Source of the DNA: Rhizobiaceae bacterium
GTDB taxonomy: Bacteria; Pseudomonadota; Alphaproteobacteria; Rhizobiales; Rhizobiaceae
Direction: 5' to 3'
Assembly (NCBI GenBank): GCA_017643495.1
Contig: JAEPNK010000002.1
Span: 62,001 to 126,000 of the forward strand
Length of the DNA stretch: 64,000 bases
Shown: positions 54,512-63,860 of the stretch, piece by piece
Layout of the letters: each line of letters opens with the position of its first letter
Numbering within the stretch: position 1 is the stretch's first letter
The notes under the pieces: generated by a model
What the model was told of the DNA's origin: nothing
What the model saw: only the letters and a program-made list of their open reading frames with translations
Database searches by the model: none
Made by a program: the position numbers and the translations under genes

Positions 54512-55315
54512 CTATCCCTCGTTTTTCGGCCTCGGTGTGCATAACGACCGGTCGCCTGACTGGCGAATGAACTCAAGGATTTCAGCGACAACAGGGTCAT
54601 CGCCCATTTCAGTGCTTACATTCTCAACTGCCTCGGTGACATTTGTTTCACCGGAGAAAAGCTGCTTGAACGCATTTCTGGTCTTGTGAATGCTGTCCCG
54701 CGCAATACCGGCGCGCTTCATGCCGATCAGGTTCAATCCGCCGAGATATGCCCGGTTCCCCAGCGCCATACCGAACGGAATGACATCTGCCTCGACTCCG
54801 GCAAGGCCGCCGATGAATGAATTTCGGCCGATCCGGCAGAATTGGTGCACACCGGCACCACCGCCGATAATGACATTGTCTCCCACCTTGCAGTGTCCGG
54901 CAAGCATCACCGAGTTCGAGAAAATCACGTTGTCACCAATCTTACAGTCGTGCGCGACATGGGCATAAGCCAGAAATGTGCAACGGTTACCCACGATGGT
55001 TTGACTGTCATCGCCAGCCGTGCCGGGATTCATGGTCACACCTTCACGGATCATGCAGTCATCGCCAATAACCAGGGAGTTTTCCTCACCCTGGTATTTG
55101 AGATCCTGGGGTTCATGCCCGATAGATGAAAAAGGGAAAATCCTTGCGCGCTCACCTATCGTTGTGTTTCCCGCGATAACAACATGTGATTTGAGGCTCG
55201 CTTCGGCGCCCAGTTTCACACGCGGTCCAATATGGCAGAAGGGGCCGATTTCTGCCCCCTCTCCTATAATTGCTCCGTCCTCAACGATGCTGGACGGGTG
55301 GATATTTACTGACAT
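54512..55315 (-). CDS. lpxA: acyl-ACP--UDP-GlcNAc O-acyltransferase LpxA
   Basis: 267-residue left-handed beta-helix trimeric acyltransferase starting lipid A synthesis. Hexapeptide repeats fill residues about 8-180 (HPSSIVEDGAIIGEGAEIGPFCHIGPRV), with the AYAHVAHDCKIGDN region holding the catalytic His, and a helical C-terminal domain follows. The start overlaps the fabZ stop by one base. Order lpxD-fabZ-lpxA-lpxI-lpxB is typical. Confidence 0.95.
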   Translation of the reverse strand: MSVNIHPSSIVEDGAIIGEGAEIGPFCHIGPRVKLGAEASLKSHVVIAGNTTIGERARIFPFSSIGHEPQDLKYQGEENSLVIGDDCMIREGVTMNPGTAGDDSQTIVGNRCTFLAYAHVAHDCKIGDNVIFSNSVMLAGHCKVGDNVIIGGGAGVHQFCRIGRNSFIGGLAGVEADVIPFGMALGNRAYLGGLNLIGMKRAGIARDSIHKTRNAFKQLFSGETNVTEAVENVSTEMGDDPVVAEILEFIRQSGDRSLCTPRPKNEG

Positions 55316-55779
55316 TACACTCTTTCTTCCGGGTCGATCATCATCGCCCCGATATCGGCTTCGGCTGCTTTTTCATCGCCAACCCAAGCCTCACATTGAT
55401 ATTTGAATATGCTCTTGCGTTGCTTTTGCTTGACTACGCGTAATTCCAGAACATCTCCCGGCACAACGGGCCGGCGAAATTTGGCACCGTCAATCGTCAT
55501 GAAATACACAAGTTTGCGTTTTCCCTGCGAGTGTTCACGCGCACAAATTGCCCCTGCGGTTTGCGCCATCGCTTCAACAATCAGCACGCCCGGCATGATC
55601 GGATCGCCCGGGAAATGCCCGCCAAAATGCGGTTCGTTGAAAGTGACATTTTTGATGCCCGTTGCAGAACTGTCCTTGTCCACATTGATAATCTTGTCAA
55701 GCAGCAAAAACGGGTACCGGTGCGGCAACAGTTTGAAAAGTTCTTTTATTTCAATAAGGTCCAGCTGATCTTCGGCCAT
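55315..55779 (-). CDS. fabZ: 3-hydroxyacyl-ACP dehydratase FabZ
   Basis: 154-residue hot-dog-fold dehydratase of fatty acid synthesis; it competes with LpxA and LpxD for 3-hydroxyacyl-ACP, which explains its place among lpx genes. The motif [14 protein letters not shown] carries the catalytic His and [13 protein letters not shown] the catalytic Glu. Five bases separate it from lpxD and one base is shared with lpxA, so the genes are coupled. Confidence 0.95.
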   Translation of the reverse strand: MAEDQLDLIEIKELFKLLPHRYPFLLLDKIINVDKDSSATGIKNVTFNEPHFGGHFPGDPIMPGVLIVEAMAQTAGAICAREHSQGKRKLVYFMTIDGAKFRRPVVPGDVLELRVVKQKQRKSIFKYQCEAWVGDEKAAEADIGAMMIDPEERV

Positions 55780-55784
55780 GCTGC

Positions 55785-56819
55785 TTAACCCTTCTTCTTT
55801 CGTTCACGCTTGTCTGCCAGCATTTCCTTGGCTGCCCAGCGCATCCAGCGGGATGCCGAAACGGCAGGATATCCCATCACCCTTCTACCCGGTTCAACAT
55901 CACCATGCACGCCCGAACCGCCACCAACCTGGGCTCCGTCACCTACGGTTGTATGACCGACAATGCCAGCCTGGCCAGCAACCACAACATAGTCGCCCAA
56001 GGTAGCACTTCCCGATACACCGGCCAATCCGACAATCACGCAATGGCACCCGATATTCACGTTGTGGCCAATCTGCACAAGATTGTCGATTTTTGTTCCC
56101 TCTCCGATAACGGTATCCCGGTTTGCACCACGGTCCACGGTGGAATTGGCTCCGATTTCGACACGGTCTTGAATGATCACACGACCGATCTGCGGAACCT
56201 TGTGATGTCCGCCGGCTCCCATGGAAAACCCGAATCCGTCCTGACCGATCTGAACTCCGTTATGAATGATGACATCATTGCCTAGAAGTGCACAAACAAC
56301 GGTAGCATTGGCACCAATCACGGAATTGCGGCCGATCTGAACCCCTTCGCCAACCACAGCCCCGGCCAGAATCGATGCTCCCTTGCCAATTGAAACACCC
56401 CGGCCAATAACCGCTCCAGGCTCGATCGTCACATCGTCTTCAAGCTCCACGCCTTCTGAAATATGGGCCTTGGGAGAAATACCGGTCTCCCCAGTTACGG
56501 GTTGAGGACGCAGAGCCGTGGGATAAAGCAATCCCAATGCCGTTGCATATGCCTTGTAGGGAACATCATGAACAAGCGCCGTCAATTTCCCCGGGAAGCT
56601 GTCGACATGCTTTTCATGACAGAACACAGCGCTGGCCTGTGTTGTCTGCAGATATTTGAGATATTTGGGATTATCAACAAATGCGATATCGCCAGCCCGC
56701 GCCAGTTCTATCGGCGCGGCCCCACCGATGATCAGGTTTTCATTCGACCCGTTCACCACACGGGCACCACTTGCCTCTGCAAGTTCCCTTATGGAAATCT
56801 CAGTCGGAATGAAAAACAT
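55785..56819 (-). CDS. lpxD: UDP-3-O-acylglucosamine N-acyltransferase LpxD
   Basis: 344 residues. An N-terminal uridine-binding domain ([35 protein letters not shown]) precedes a long left-handed beta-helix of hexapeptide repeats (about 110-290), then a short C-terminal helix. It transfers the second hydroxyacyl chain in lipid A synthesis. It is 66 bases from bamA, with no skp/ompH gene between, as usual in this order. Confidence 0.95.
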   Translation of the reverse strand: MFFIPTEISIRELAEASGARVVNGSNENLIIGGAAPIELARAGDIAFVDNPKYLKYLQTTQASAVFCHEKHVDSFPGKLTALVHDVPYKAYATALGLLYPTALRPQPVTGETGISPKAHISEGVELEDDVTIEPGAVIGRGVSIGKGASILAGAVVGEGVQIGRNSVIGANATVVCALLGNDVIIHNGVQIGQDGFGFSMGAGGHHKVPQIGRVIIQDRVEIGANSTVDRGANRDTVIGEGTKIDNLVQIGHNVNIGCHCVIVGLAGVSGSATLGDYVVVAGQAGIVGHTTVGDGAQVGGGSGVHGDVEPGRRVMGYPAVSASRWMRWAAKEMLADKRERKKKG

Positions 56820-56885
56820 GCAATATAGCGCCCTTACCGCGAAACATGCCCCGCGACGTCAACAGGACGACCAAAAGCGGAAACC

Positions 56886-59315
56886 CTAGAAATCCCTGCT
56901 GATACCGAAGCTGAATTCTTCGGTGTCATCATAGGTTTCTTCTGACAATGGAATTGCATAGTCGGCACGGAGCAAACCAAACGGCGAATCCCAGATCACA
57001 CTTGCACCAACCGAGGAACGGATACCGTCATCATCAAGCTGACCGGTAGCGTCAGGTCCATTTACAGCAGTAAACCGGTTGATTGCGTCCTGGCCAACAT
57101 TGGTAAGCTGTCCAACATCTGCAAACAGGGCACTGCGAAGACCAAGTGAACGCGGAACAAATGGCATCGGGAAACGCATTTCGGCAGTCGCATTCCAGTA
57201 GGTCCGGCCACCAAGCGGGTCATTCGTTACAGGGTCACGCGGACCGTAACCGAATGATTCGAATCCGCGAATGTGATTGCTTCTGGCCTGGAAGTTGTCG
57301 AGCGTACGGAAATTCGTTCCATTATCGTTTCCAAACACCTCAATATGGCCAGCACGGGCACGGCCGAAGAGAATAATGTCCTCTTCTTCCAGAAGCGTAT
57401 GGTATGCAACGATGGACGCCTCTGTGCTCATGTATTGGGCATCACCGCCTGCACCATAGAAGGTCTGGCTGAAAGCAGCGCGGAAACCTTCACGCGGTTT
57501 CTTGTTGTCGTCCAGATCGCTGTAAAGCAATGAGTAACCGAAGCCGGAGAACGTAAAGTCTCCCAAACCGTTCACCAAAGCGCTGGAAAGCTCGTTTACA
57601 GCATCACCTTGCTGGCCATTATTGTTTGTAAGAGGCCGTACAGGAGCGGCACCGGGGTCAATAATCGCAGGGTTGGCCTCAACATTCGTGTCACGATAAG
57701 TGTAAAACACGCTTGTTCCAAATTTCTCTGTAATCGGGACACCGAAAGTAAGCGTGCCGGAGTTCGTATCAATGGCATAGCGCCGCTCATCAATGTCATC
57801 CGAACGGGTTGCCTGCAGGGCAATGCCGGCTGATATGCGGTAACCAAGGAAATACGGCTCGGTAAAGTTGAAGACATAGGAGTCTTCGTCCTCACTTCTT
57901 CTGGCGCCGACTTTCAGATACTGGCCGCGACCAAGGAAGTTGCGTTCGGAGAATGAAATGTCAGCCGATGCACCACCATTCGAAGAATAACCACCGGAAA
58001 GTGAAATATCACCAGTGGACTGCTCAAGCACATTGACAATCACCACGACACGATCAGGGGAAGAGCCTGGTCGCGTTGTAATGTTTACCGACTTGAAGAA
58101 ACCAAGTCCCTCGATGCGGTCCCTTGTCTTGTTAATCAGAACCCGGTTGAAGGCATCCCCTTCAGAAAGGTCGAACTCACGGCGGATGATGTAGTCGCGT
58201 GTGCGATCATTACCGATAATGCGAATATCCTCGATGAAGACCCGTGCGCCCTCGTCAACCAGATAGGTCACATCAATTGTGTTTGTGTCGAAGTTCCGGT
58301 TGCCGCGCGGAACAACCTCAACAAATGCAAACCCAGTGGCAGCAACATATTCGGTCATTGCAAGAATGGTTTCTTCAACCTTCTTGGCACTGTAATGCTC
58401 ACCGGAGAGCGTCTCGATTGAGCCTGACAGATCAGCTTCGCCAAAACCGGGAATTGTGCTTTCAACAGCAATATTTCCGAATGTGTAGCGCGGTCCCTCT
58501 TCAATCGTGAAGACGATTACGTACTCGTTGGCCACCTCGTCAAGATCGGCAGTCGTAGAAATAATCTGGAAATCGGCAAAGCCCTTGTTGAAATAGAACT
58601 GGCGCAAGCGCTCTTCGTCAGCGCGAACACGGGCCTGGTCGTAAACATCATTCGTTGAAAGGAAGCTTAGAATGGTCGACTGCTTGGTTCCGATAACATC
58701 AAGAAGACGACGGTCTGGAAACGCGCTATTGCCCTCGAAAATGATTGAGGCAATTTTCGTTTTGTCACCCTCATTGATGCGATACACCACATTCACCCGG
58801 TTATTGGCCAGGGGAATTACTTCGTAGGAAACCTGCGCGCCGCGTCGACCGACACGGGAATAGGCCAGATTGATGCGCTCAACATCGGAAGCGGCCTGCT
58901 CATCGCTGTAAACCCCTTGTGCACGCATCGAGACCGAAGTTTTCAGAACATCTTCCTTGATGCGCTTGTTGCCTTCGAAAAACACCTTGTTGACTGTGGC
59001 ATTCTCGGACACTTCAACAACAAGCACCCTGCTCTGCTGGTAAATGCTGACATCGCTGAAAAGCCCGGTCGCAAACAGGGCCTTGATCGAATCATCAATA
59101 TCAAAATTGCTGAAGCTCTTACCCGGGCTGATGCTCAGGTAGGAAGCGACCACATCATCATCAATTCGCTGATTGCCGCGCACATCAATACTGGAAACAA
59201 CTGCAGCCTGCGCCTGTGACACGCCATTGTTGCCGGAAATCGATAGCCCGCCGACAACACCAAACATTAAAAACAATGAGAAAATTATTGTTTTTGTTAC
59301 GCTTTTGAACTGCAT
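56886..59315 (-). CDS. bamA: outer membrane assembly factor BamA
   Basis: 809 residues. Signal peptide (about 1-37, ending AQAAV), then five POTRA domains (about 38-380; the first holds IDVRGNQRIDDDVVASYLSI), then a 16-strand barrel ending in Phe (SFGISRDF), the outer-membrane assembly signature. BamA inserts beta-barrel proteins into the outer membrane. It lies 66 bases before lpxD and 256 bases after rseP, and the latter gap likely holds its promoter. Confidence 0.96.
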   Translation of the reverse strand: MQFKSVTKTIIFSLFLMFGVVGGLSISGNNGVSQAQAAVVSSIDVRGNQRIDDDVVASYLSISPGKSFSNFDIDDSIKALFATGLFSDVSIYQQSRVLVVEVSENATVNKVFFEGNKRIKEDVLKTSVSMRAQGVYSDEQAASDVERINLAYSRVGRRGAQVSYEVIPLANNRVNVVYRINEGDKTKIASIIFEGNSAFPDRRLLDVIGTKQSTILSFLSTNDVYDQARVRADEERLRQFYFNKGFADFQIISTTADLDEVANEYVIVFTIEEGPRYTFGNIAVESTIPGFGEADLSGSIETLSGEHYSAKKVEETILAMTEYVAATGFAFVEVVPRGNRNFDTNTIDVTYLVDEGARVFIEDIRIIGNDRTRDYIIRREFDLSEGDAFNRVLINKTRDRIEGLGFFKSVNITTRPGSSPDRVVVIVNVLEQSTGDISLSGGYSSNGGASADISFSERNFLGRGQYLKVGARRSEDEDSYVFNFTEPYFLGYRISAGIALQATRSDDIDERRYAIDTNSGTLTFGVPITEKFGTSVFYTYRDTNVEANPAIIDPGAAPVRPLTNNNGQQGDAVNELSSALVNGLGDFTFSGFGYSLLYSDLDDNKKPREGFRAAFSQTFYGAGGDAQYMSTEASIVAYHTLLEEEDIILFGRARAGHIEVFGNDNGTNFRTLDNFQARSNHIRGFESFGYGPRDPVTNDPLGGRTYWNATAEMRFPMPFVPRSLGLRSALFADVGQLTNVGQDAINRFTAVNGPDATGQLDDDGIRSSVGASVIWDSPFGLLRADYAIPLSEETYDDTEEFSFGISRDF

Positions 59316-59571
59316 AAACTAGGTCTCAACTTCAAATTCGGTTTTTGGACACCGTATCCGGTGCGCGTGAGCGGGATCCAGAATCCCTCTGAGATTAACG
59401 ATTGTTTTACAGAGTTTTAGTCGCCGTGCAACCACATTGCACAGCTTTACGCCCCGTTTCCTAACATTTTGACAGAGTGTTGCATTTTGGACCATTTCTT
59501 TGATTGCACATGGTTAACCGAACACAGGCATCCCTGGTTAACACTTGCTTGAAACACAATGTAATCACAAT
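59316..59571. promoter_or_regulatory. bamA upstream intergenic region with repeats
   Basis: This 256-base gap between rseP and bamA has no gene. It contains an inverted repeat GTGCAA-CCACA-TTGCAC (59426-59442) and two direct copies of TGGTTAAC (59511-59518 and 59535-59542) 24 bases apart, each containing a palindromic GTTAAC. A small CACCG/CGGTG dyad lies around 59350-59363. It is the likely bamA promoter region; no sigma site is certain. Confidence 0.4.
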
Positions 59572-60702
59572 TTATCCCGACCACGGCATCCGGTAGACAA
59601 GATCGTTGCGTGTCGCAAACAGCATGAACCCTATGAGGATCAGGAATCCCACCCTGAAGCTTATTTCCTGCACCTTTTCGGGAACTGGTGTCCCGCGAAT
59701 TGCCTCGGCTGCATAAAACACTAGATGACCACCATCCAGAAGCGGGATGGGAAACAGGTTGAGCAACCCGATACTGACGGAAAGCAGGCCTGCCAGATAA
59801 ACCAGTTGGGGCCAGCCTATTGAATAAAAATCACCGGCCGCCTTTGCTATTCCTATTGGTCCACTCAACTGGTCAGCAGATTCCCTGCCCGTGAACACTC
59901 CCCCAAGAAACTGAAAAGTTCTCTGGACAATGTAAACCGTTTCACCGACGGCAGCAGAAAACGCTTCAACCACACCAAATTCCTTGCGACGCGGGTTGGC
60001 GCTGCGCGTTTCGCTTGTAATGCCGATCACACCCATGTTGATCTTGTTTCCGAACTGGTCAGTACGCTCTGTCAGTTTGGGAGTTATCGGCAAGGTCAAC
60101 TCATTCCCGTCACGCAAAAGGGTAAATTGCAGTTCAATACCGTGATTTGGGCCAACGATGCGCGGGATGTCTGAAAAACTCTCAATATCCAGCCCGTTGA
60201 TGGCGACAATCTGGTCGCCAGGCTGAACCCCTGCAGCTTCCGCAGCACTTTCTTCCAGAACACTGGAAACGACAGGGTCGGTAACATATCGACCAATGAA
60301 GTAGAACGAACCGGCAAAAATGATGATGGCCAGAATGAAATTTGCAATCGGACCCGCTGCAACCACAGCGGCTCGCTGGCCAACTGTCTTGTGTTCAAAG
60401 CTTCCGGCTTTCTCGGCATCGCTCATCTCACGGTTGCCCTCAAAATCAGGAACCGATGCGGCATTCGCATCGCCGAGAAACTTTACATAACCGCCAAGCG
60501 GGATTGCACAAAGTTTCCATCGCGTGCCGTTACGGTCGTTAAACCCGAAAATCTCCGGGCCGAAACCTACTGCAAAGGCTTCAACGTCCACCTTGTTCCA
60601 GCGCGCAACCAGAAAATGCCCAAGTTCGTGGAAGAACACGACGACCGTCAGAACCAGCAAAAACGGAATAATATAGCTGATAAAGCCGGTCAAAAATTCC
60701 AT
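59572..60702 (-). CDS. rseP: RIP metalloprotease RseP
   Basis: About 376-residue site-2 intramembrane protease. The zinc motif HELGH lies at 25-29 in the first helix; the last part holds LLDGGHLVFY, the partner aspartate motif. One PDZ domain is seen (about 140-220, with VQPGDQIVAINGLDIESF), fewer than the two of E. coli, as usual for alphaproteobacteria. ATG 60702 is preferred over a longer frame since AAGGAAG precedes it. It cleaves anti-sigma factors or leftover signal peptides. Confidence 0.93.
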   Translation of the reverse strand: MEFLTGFISYIIPFLLVLTVVVFFHELGHFLVARWNKVDVEAFAVGFGPEIFGFNDRNGTRWKLCAIPLGGYVKFLGDANAASVPDFEGNREMSDAEKAGSFEHKTVGQRAAVVAAGPIANFILAIIIFAGSFYFIGRYVTDPVVSSVLEESAAEAAGVQPGDQIVAINGLDIESFSDIPRIVGPNHGIELQFTLLRDGNELTLPITPKLTERTDQFGNKINMGVIGITSETRSANPRRKEFGVVEAFSAAVGETVYIVQRTFQFLGGVFTGRESADQLSGPIGIAKAAGDFYSIGWPQLVYLAGLLSVSIGLLNLFPIPLLDGGHLVFYAAEAIRGTPVPEKVQEISFRVGFLILIGFMLFATRNDLVYRMPWSG

Positions 60703-60777
60703 CGTGTGCTTCCTTGCGTTCTCAGGCAAACATTTCCCGTTGGGGACGCCATCTGTCTATCTGATTTTGCCTGTCGC

Positions 60778-61623
60778 CTAAAGGCCGGATGACAAAAATG
60801 ACTTCACAAAAACTTCGGATGCTGAAAAATTTCTTTCAAATCCGGAACCTGTAATCCACAACACCAACCACATGAGAATTCCGGCAAAAATCAGACCGTC
60901 GATACGGTCCAGAACACCACCGTGCCCCGGTATGATATTGCTTGAATCCTTCACGTCAAAACGGCGCTTGAAACGCGATTCCACCAGGTCTCCGATCTGT
61001 GAAACGACAGCCAGTGCCAATACAAGCAAAACAAAACCTGCGCCGGCCGTATATCCGGCAAAGATGATCACCGCAAAGGAAAGACCCAGGGCACCAAGAA
61101 GGCTGCCGATGAAGCCAGACCACGTCTTCTTTGGGGAAATCCGCGGGGCAAGTTTGGGCCCGCCGATTGTCTTGCCTGCAACATAGGCAAATATGTCCGC
61201 GCCCCATACACTTGCGAACAGCACCACGACGGCAAGGAGACTGTCTTGCGCACCTCCCCGCAGTTCAACAATTGCAAAGAATGGCAGACCGGCATAGGCA
61301 AACCCTGAGGCAGCCCAGATGGTTCGTCGCGTCAACAACTCCCAGGCGGCCAATCCCGCCAACCCAAGCAAAAATATCCTGGTTGAAACGGATTGATATC
61401 CTGCCAACCATAGCAGTATCACCGCCCCAAGCAGAACAAAGGACACATATTTTGGAAGTTCGGGAAGAGAGTCCCTTGCTATCCGGCTGAATTCCCAGAG
61501 TATCAGCATGGATGCAACCGCCCAAAGCATGGCAAACGCCCTGCCCCCGAACCAGGTGACCTCCAAAACGACAGCAGCCAGCACAAGTGCTGAAACAATC
61601 CTGAGTTTGAGTTCGCGGCTCAC
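60778..61623 (-). CDS. cdsA: phosphatidate cytidylyltransferase CdsA
   Basis: About 281 residues, many membrane helices, making CDP-diacylglycerol from CTP and phosphatidate. The C-terminal signature SNIIPGHGGVLDRIDGLIFA and the KTWSGFIGSLLGA segment are characteristic. The start is taken as GTG 61623 (MSRELKLRIVSALVLAAV), since the longer open frame upstream overlaps uppS and is unconserved. CDP-diacylglycerol feeds phospholipids, including phosphatidylcholine by Pcs. Confidence 0.92.
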   Translation of the reverse strand: MSRELKLRIVSALVLAAVVLEVTWFGGRAFAMLWAVASMLILWEFSRIARDSLPELPKYVSFVLLGAVILLWLAGYQSVSTRIFLLGLAGLAAWELLTRRTIWAASGFAYAGLPFFAIVELRGGAQDSLLAVVVLFASVWGADIFAYVAGKTIGGPKLAPRISPKKTWSGFIGSLLGALGLSFAVIIFAGYTAGAGFVLLVLALAVVSQIGDLVESRFKRRFDVKDSSNIIPGHGGVLDRIDGLIFAGILMWLVLWITGSGFERNFSASEVFVKSFLSSGL

Positions 61624-61657
61624 CTTGATTGCCTGCCGGCCCGGCCGGCTTTGCCCA

Positions 61658-62413
61658 TCATGATCCCGTCTCCACGGCAAGACCGCCAAACTTGCGCGTG
61701 CGTGTGGCATAGGTTTGCAAGGCTTTTTCAAGTTCCTCCTTGCTGAAATCAGGCCACAGGCAATCCACAAAAAGCATTTCGGCATAGGCCAGTTGCCATA
61801 GCAGGAAATTCGAAAGCCTGATTTCGCCACTGGTGCGAATAAGCAAGTCCGGATCAGGAATGTCTCGCGTATCAAGCAGGCTGGAGAAAAGTGACTCGTT
61901 AATGACTGCAGGTGAAAGCTTGCCGGCTGCAACTTGTTCAGCAAAAAGCCTTGCTGCGCCGACAATCTCACTTCGCGAGCCGTAGTTGAAGGCCACCACC
62001 AGCGTCTGGCCGCTGTTTTGTTCAGTCAGGCTTTCAGCTTCATCAAGCAGGACACAAATATCATCGGGCACCCCGTCTCTGTTTCCGATGATACGAACCC
62101 GTACGTTGTTCTTGTGCAGGTCGGCAAGATCCTTGCGAATAAACATCCGCAACAATGAGAAAAGTTCAGATATCTCGGCTTCCGGGCGAGACCAGTTTTC
62201 CGACGAAAAGGAATAAAGGGTCAGATATTCGACACCAAGTTCACCTGCTGCCCGAACAATTCTGCGAACAGTCTCCACGCCCTGCTTGTGTCCGGCCGAG
62301 CGCGGCAAGCCACGCTTTTCCGCCCATCGACCGTTGCCATCCATGATGATTGCTACGTGCCGTGGCAGGTCATCCCGCCCTGTCTGACATGATTTCCGGC
62401 CGTCGGGATCCAT
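61658..62413 (-). CDS. uppS: undecaprenyl diphosphate synthase
   Basis: 251-residue cis-prenyltransferase making the carrier lipid for peptidoglycan and LPS. Seen: [25 protein letters not shown] at the start (Asp in the substrate site), [13 protein letters not shown], and [23 protein letters not shown] near the end. ATG 62413 is 12 bases from frr, and 34 bases separate it from cdsA. Isoprenoid units come from the MEP pathway, of which ispDF is in this window. Confidence 0.95.
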   Translation of the reverse strand: MDPDGRKSCQTGRDDLPRHVAIIMDGNGRWAEKRGLPRSAGHKQGVETVRRIVRAAGELGVEYLTLYSFSSENWSRPEAEISELFSLLRMFIRKDLADLHKNNVRVRIIGNRDGVPDDICVLLDEAESLTEQNSGQTLVVAFNYGSRSEIVGAARLFAEQVAAGKLSPAVINESLFSSLLDTRDIPDPDLLIRTSGEIRLSNFLLWQLAYAEMLFVDCLWPDFSKEELEKALQTYATRTRKFGGLAVETGS

Positions 62414-62425
62414 GATGACCTCTGG

Positions 62426-62986
62426 TCAAACCTGCATGATTTCTTGTTCCTTTGCAGCAACAAGCTTGTCGACTTCGGCGATTTTTTCATCTGTGGACTT
62501 CTGAACCTTGTCTGACATTGATCTGGCATCATCCTGACCCAGATCACCATCTTTCTCGGCTTTCTTTATCGCATCCATGCCATCCCGGCGTACATGCCTT
62601 ATGGAAACACGGCTTTGTTCTGCATACTGGTGGGCAACCTTGGCAATTTCCTTGCGCCGTTGCTCATTCAGATCAGGCAGCGGAATACGCAGGTTTGTAC
62701 CGTCAGTGACCGGATTGAGTCCGAGATCAGATTCACGAATGGCTTTCTCAACAGCACCAACCATGGATTTGTCCCATATCTGAACCGAGATCATGCGTGG
62801 TTCAGGAACGGAAACGGTTGCAACCTGATTGATCGGCATGGCCTGACCATAGGCGTCAACGGAAATCGGGTCGAGAATGCTTGCAGAGGCCCTGCCCGTC
62901 CTCAATCCGGCCAGGTCACTCTTCAATGAATTGAGTGCACCTTCCATGCGGCGGTTAATATCAGCCAAATCAATGCTATCGGACAT
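62426..62986 (-). CDS. frr: ribosome recycling factor
   Basis: 186-residue tRNA-mimicking protein that splits post-termination ribosomes with EF-G. Conserved features include [34 protein letters not shown] and the long coiled domain with [15 protein letters not shown]. It lies between pyrH (45 bases) and uppS (12 bases), the standard tsf-pyrH-frr-uppS order. Nothing unusual. Confidence 0.96.
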   Translation of the reverse strand: MSDSIDLADINRRMEGALNSLKSDLAGLRTGRASASILDPISVDAYGQAMPINQVATVSVPEPRMISVQIWDKSMVGAVEKAIRESDLGLNPVTDGTNLRIPLPDLNEQRRKEIAKVAHQYAEQSRVSIRHVRRDGMDAIKKAEKDGDLGQDDARSMSDKVQKSTDEKIAEVDKLVAAKEQEIMQV

Positions 62987-63031
62987 GTTTCTTACTCTCG
63001 TGTATCTGGTGAAGCCACGCTTCAGCCGTTC

Positions 63032-63754
63032 CTAATTTCCCGAGACCGTAGTCGAACGGCCTTCGCCTTTCAATATCTTTGCAAACCCGCCCTTGTCTGC
63101 AAGCTCAAAAACAACAACAGGAATACTTGCTTCACGTGCAAGGCTGACTGCTGCTGCATCCATCACTTCAAGGCCACGAGCCAACACTTCAGAATGGGTA
63201 ATCGTATCAAACCGGACAGCTTCCGGATCCTTGTTTGGATCAGCTGAATAGATACCATCAACCTGCGTTGCCTTCATCAAGGCATCACAACGCATTTCAC
63301 ATGCGCGGAGCGCGGCAGCCGTATCGGTTGTGAAATAGGGGTTTCCTGTTCCTCCTGCGAAAAGAACGACTTTTCCCGCATCCCGGTACCGTTCGGCTGC
63401 TCTCTGGCTGAACGGCTCACATATTTCCGGCATGTCAATCGCGGAAAGGACAACGGAATCAATCCCCATGTTTTGGAGGGCCATCCGAAAGGCAATCGCA
63501 TTCATGACAGTGGCGAGCATCCCCATGTGGTCACCGGAAACACGGTCGGCACCACCTGCGGCCAATGCAACACCGCGAAAGATGTTGCCACCACCAACCA
63601 CAATGCCAACTTCAGCCCCCAGGCTGATTCCTTCCTTGATATCCTCGCAAATACTGGAGACAGTCAACGGGTCAATTCCGAAACCACCCGCACCCATCAG
63701 TGCTTCCCCGGAAACCTTCAGAAGCACCCGCTTGTACTTGAGTTCAGAACCCAT
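63032..63754 (-). CDS. pyrH: UMP kinase
   Basis: 240-residue hexameric amino acid kinase-fold enzyme making UDP from UMP, regulated by GTP and UTP. KVSGEALMG opens the phosphate-binding loop, VVGGGNIFRG follows, and FAGGTGNPYFTTDTAAALRA is the UMP-binding region; the substrate Asp lies in YSADPNKDPEA. 106 bases separate it from tsf, with a hairpin between. Confidence 0.96.
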   Translation of the reverse strand: MGSELKYKRVLLKVSGEALMGAGGFGIDPLTVSSICEDIKEGISLGAEVGIVVGGGNIFRGVALAAGGADRVSGDHMGMLATVMNAIAFRMALQNMGIDSVVLSAIDMPEICEPFSQRAAERYRDAGKVVLFAGGTGNPYFTTDTAAALRACEMRCDALMKATQVDGIYSADPNKDPEAVRFDTITHSEVLARGLEVMDAAAVSLAREASIPVVVFELADKGGFAKILKGEGRSTTVSGN

Positions 63755-63793
63755 GATTCACATTCCCCGCAAATTCCGGAATTTCCATACACG

Positions 63794-63823
63794 AAGGGCG
63801 TTCCGATGTCACGAAACGCCCTT
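63794..63823 (-). terminator. hairpin between tsf and pyrH
   Basis: AAGGGCGTT (63794-63802) and AACGCCCTT (63815-63823) are exact inverted arms around a 12-base loop in the tsf-pyrH gap. No strong T-run follows on the minus strand, so partial termination or mRNA processing between the two genes is the most that can be said. Confidence 0.5.
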
Positions 63824-63860
63824 GCATCATCTACCATAAAGTTAAGACTTCATGCTGTCA

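Noticed and set aside
53199-54689. Long open frame antisense to lpxB and lpxI
   Set aside because: Both sense genes have clear family motifs and tight operon overlaps; the antisense product is Ser/Pro-rich, as expected of a shadow frame.
59572-61623. Absence of dxr between cdsA and rseP as a sign of a missing MEP step
   Set aside because: Many Hyphomicrobiales place dxr elsewhere or use a DRL-type enzyme, so its absence in one window says nothing about the pathway.
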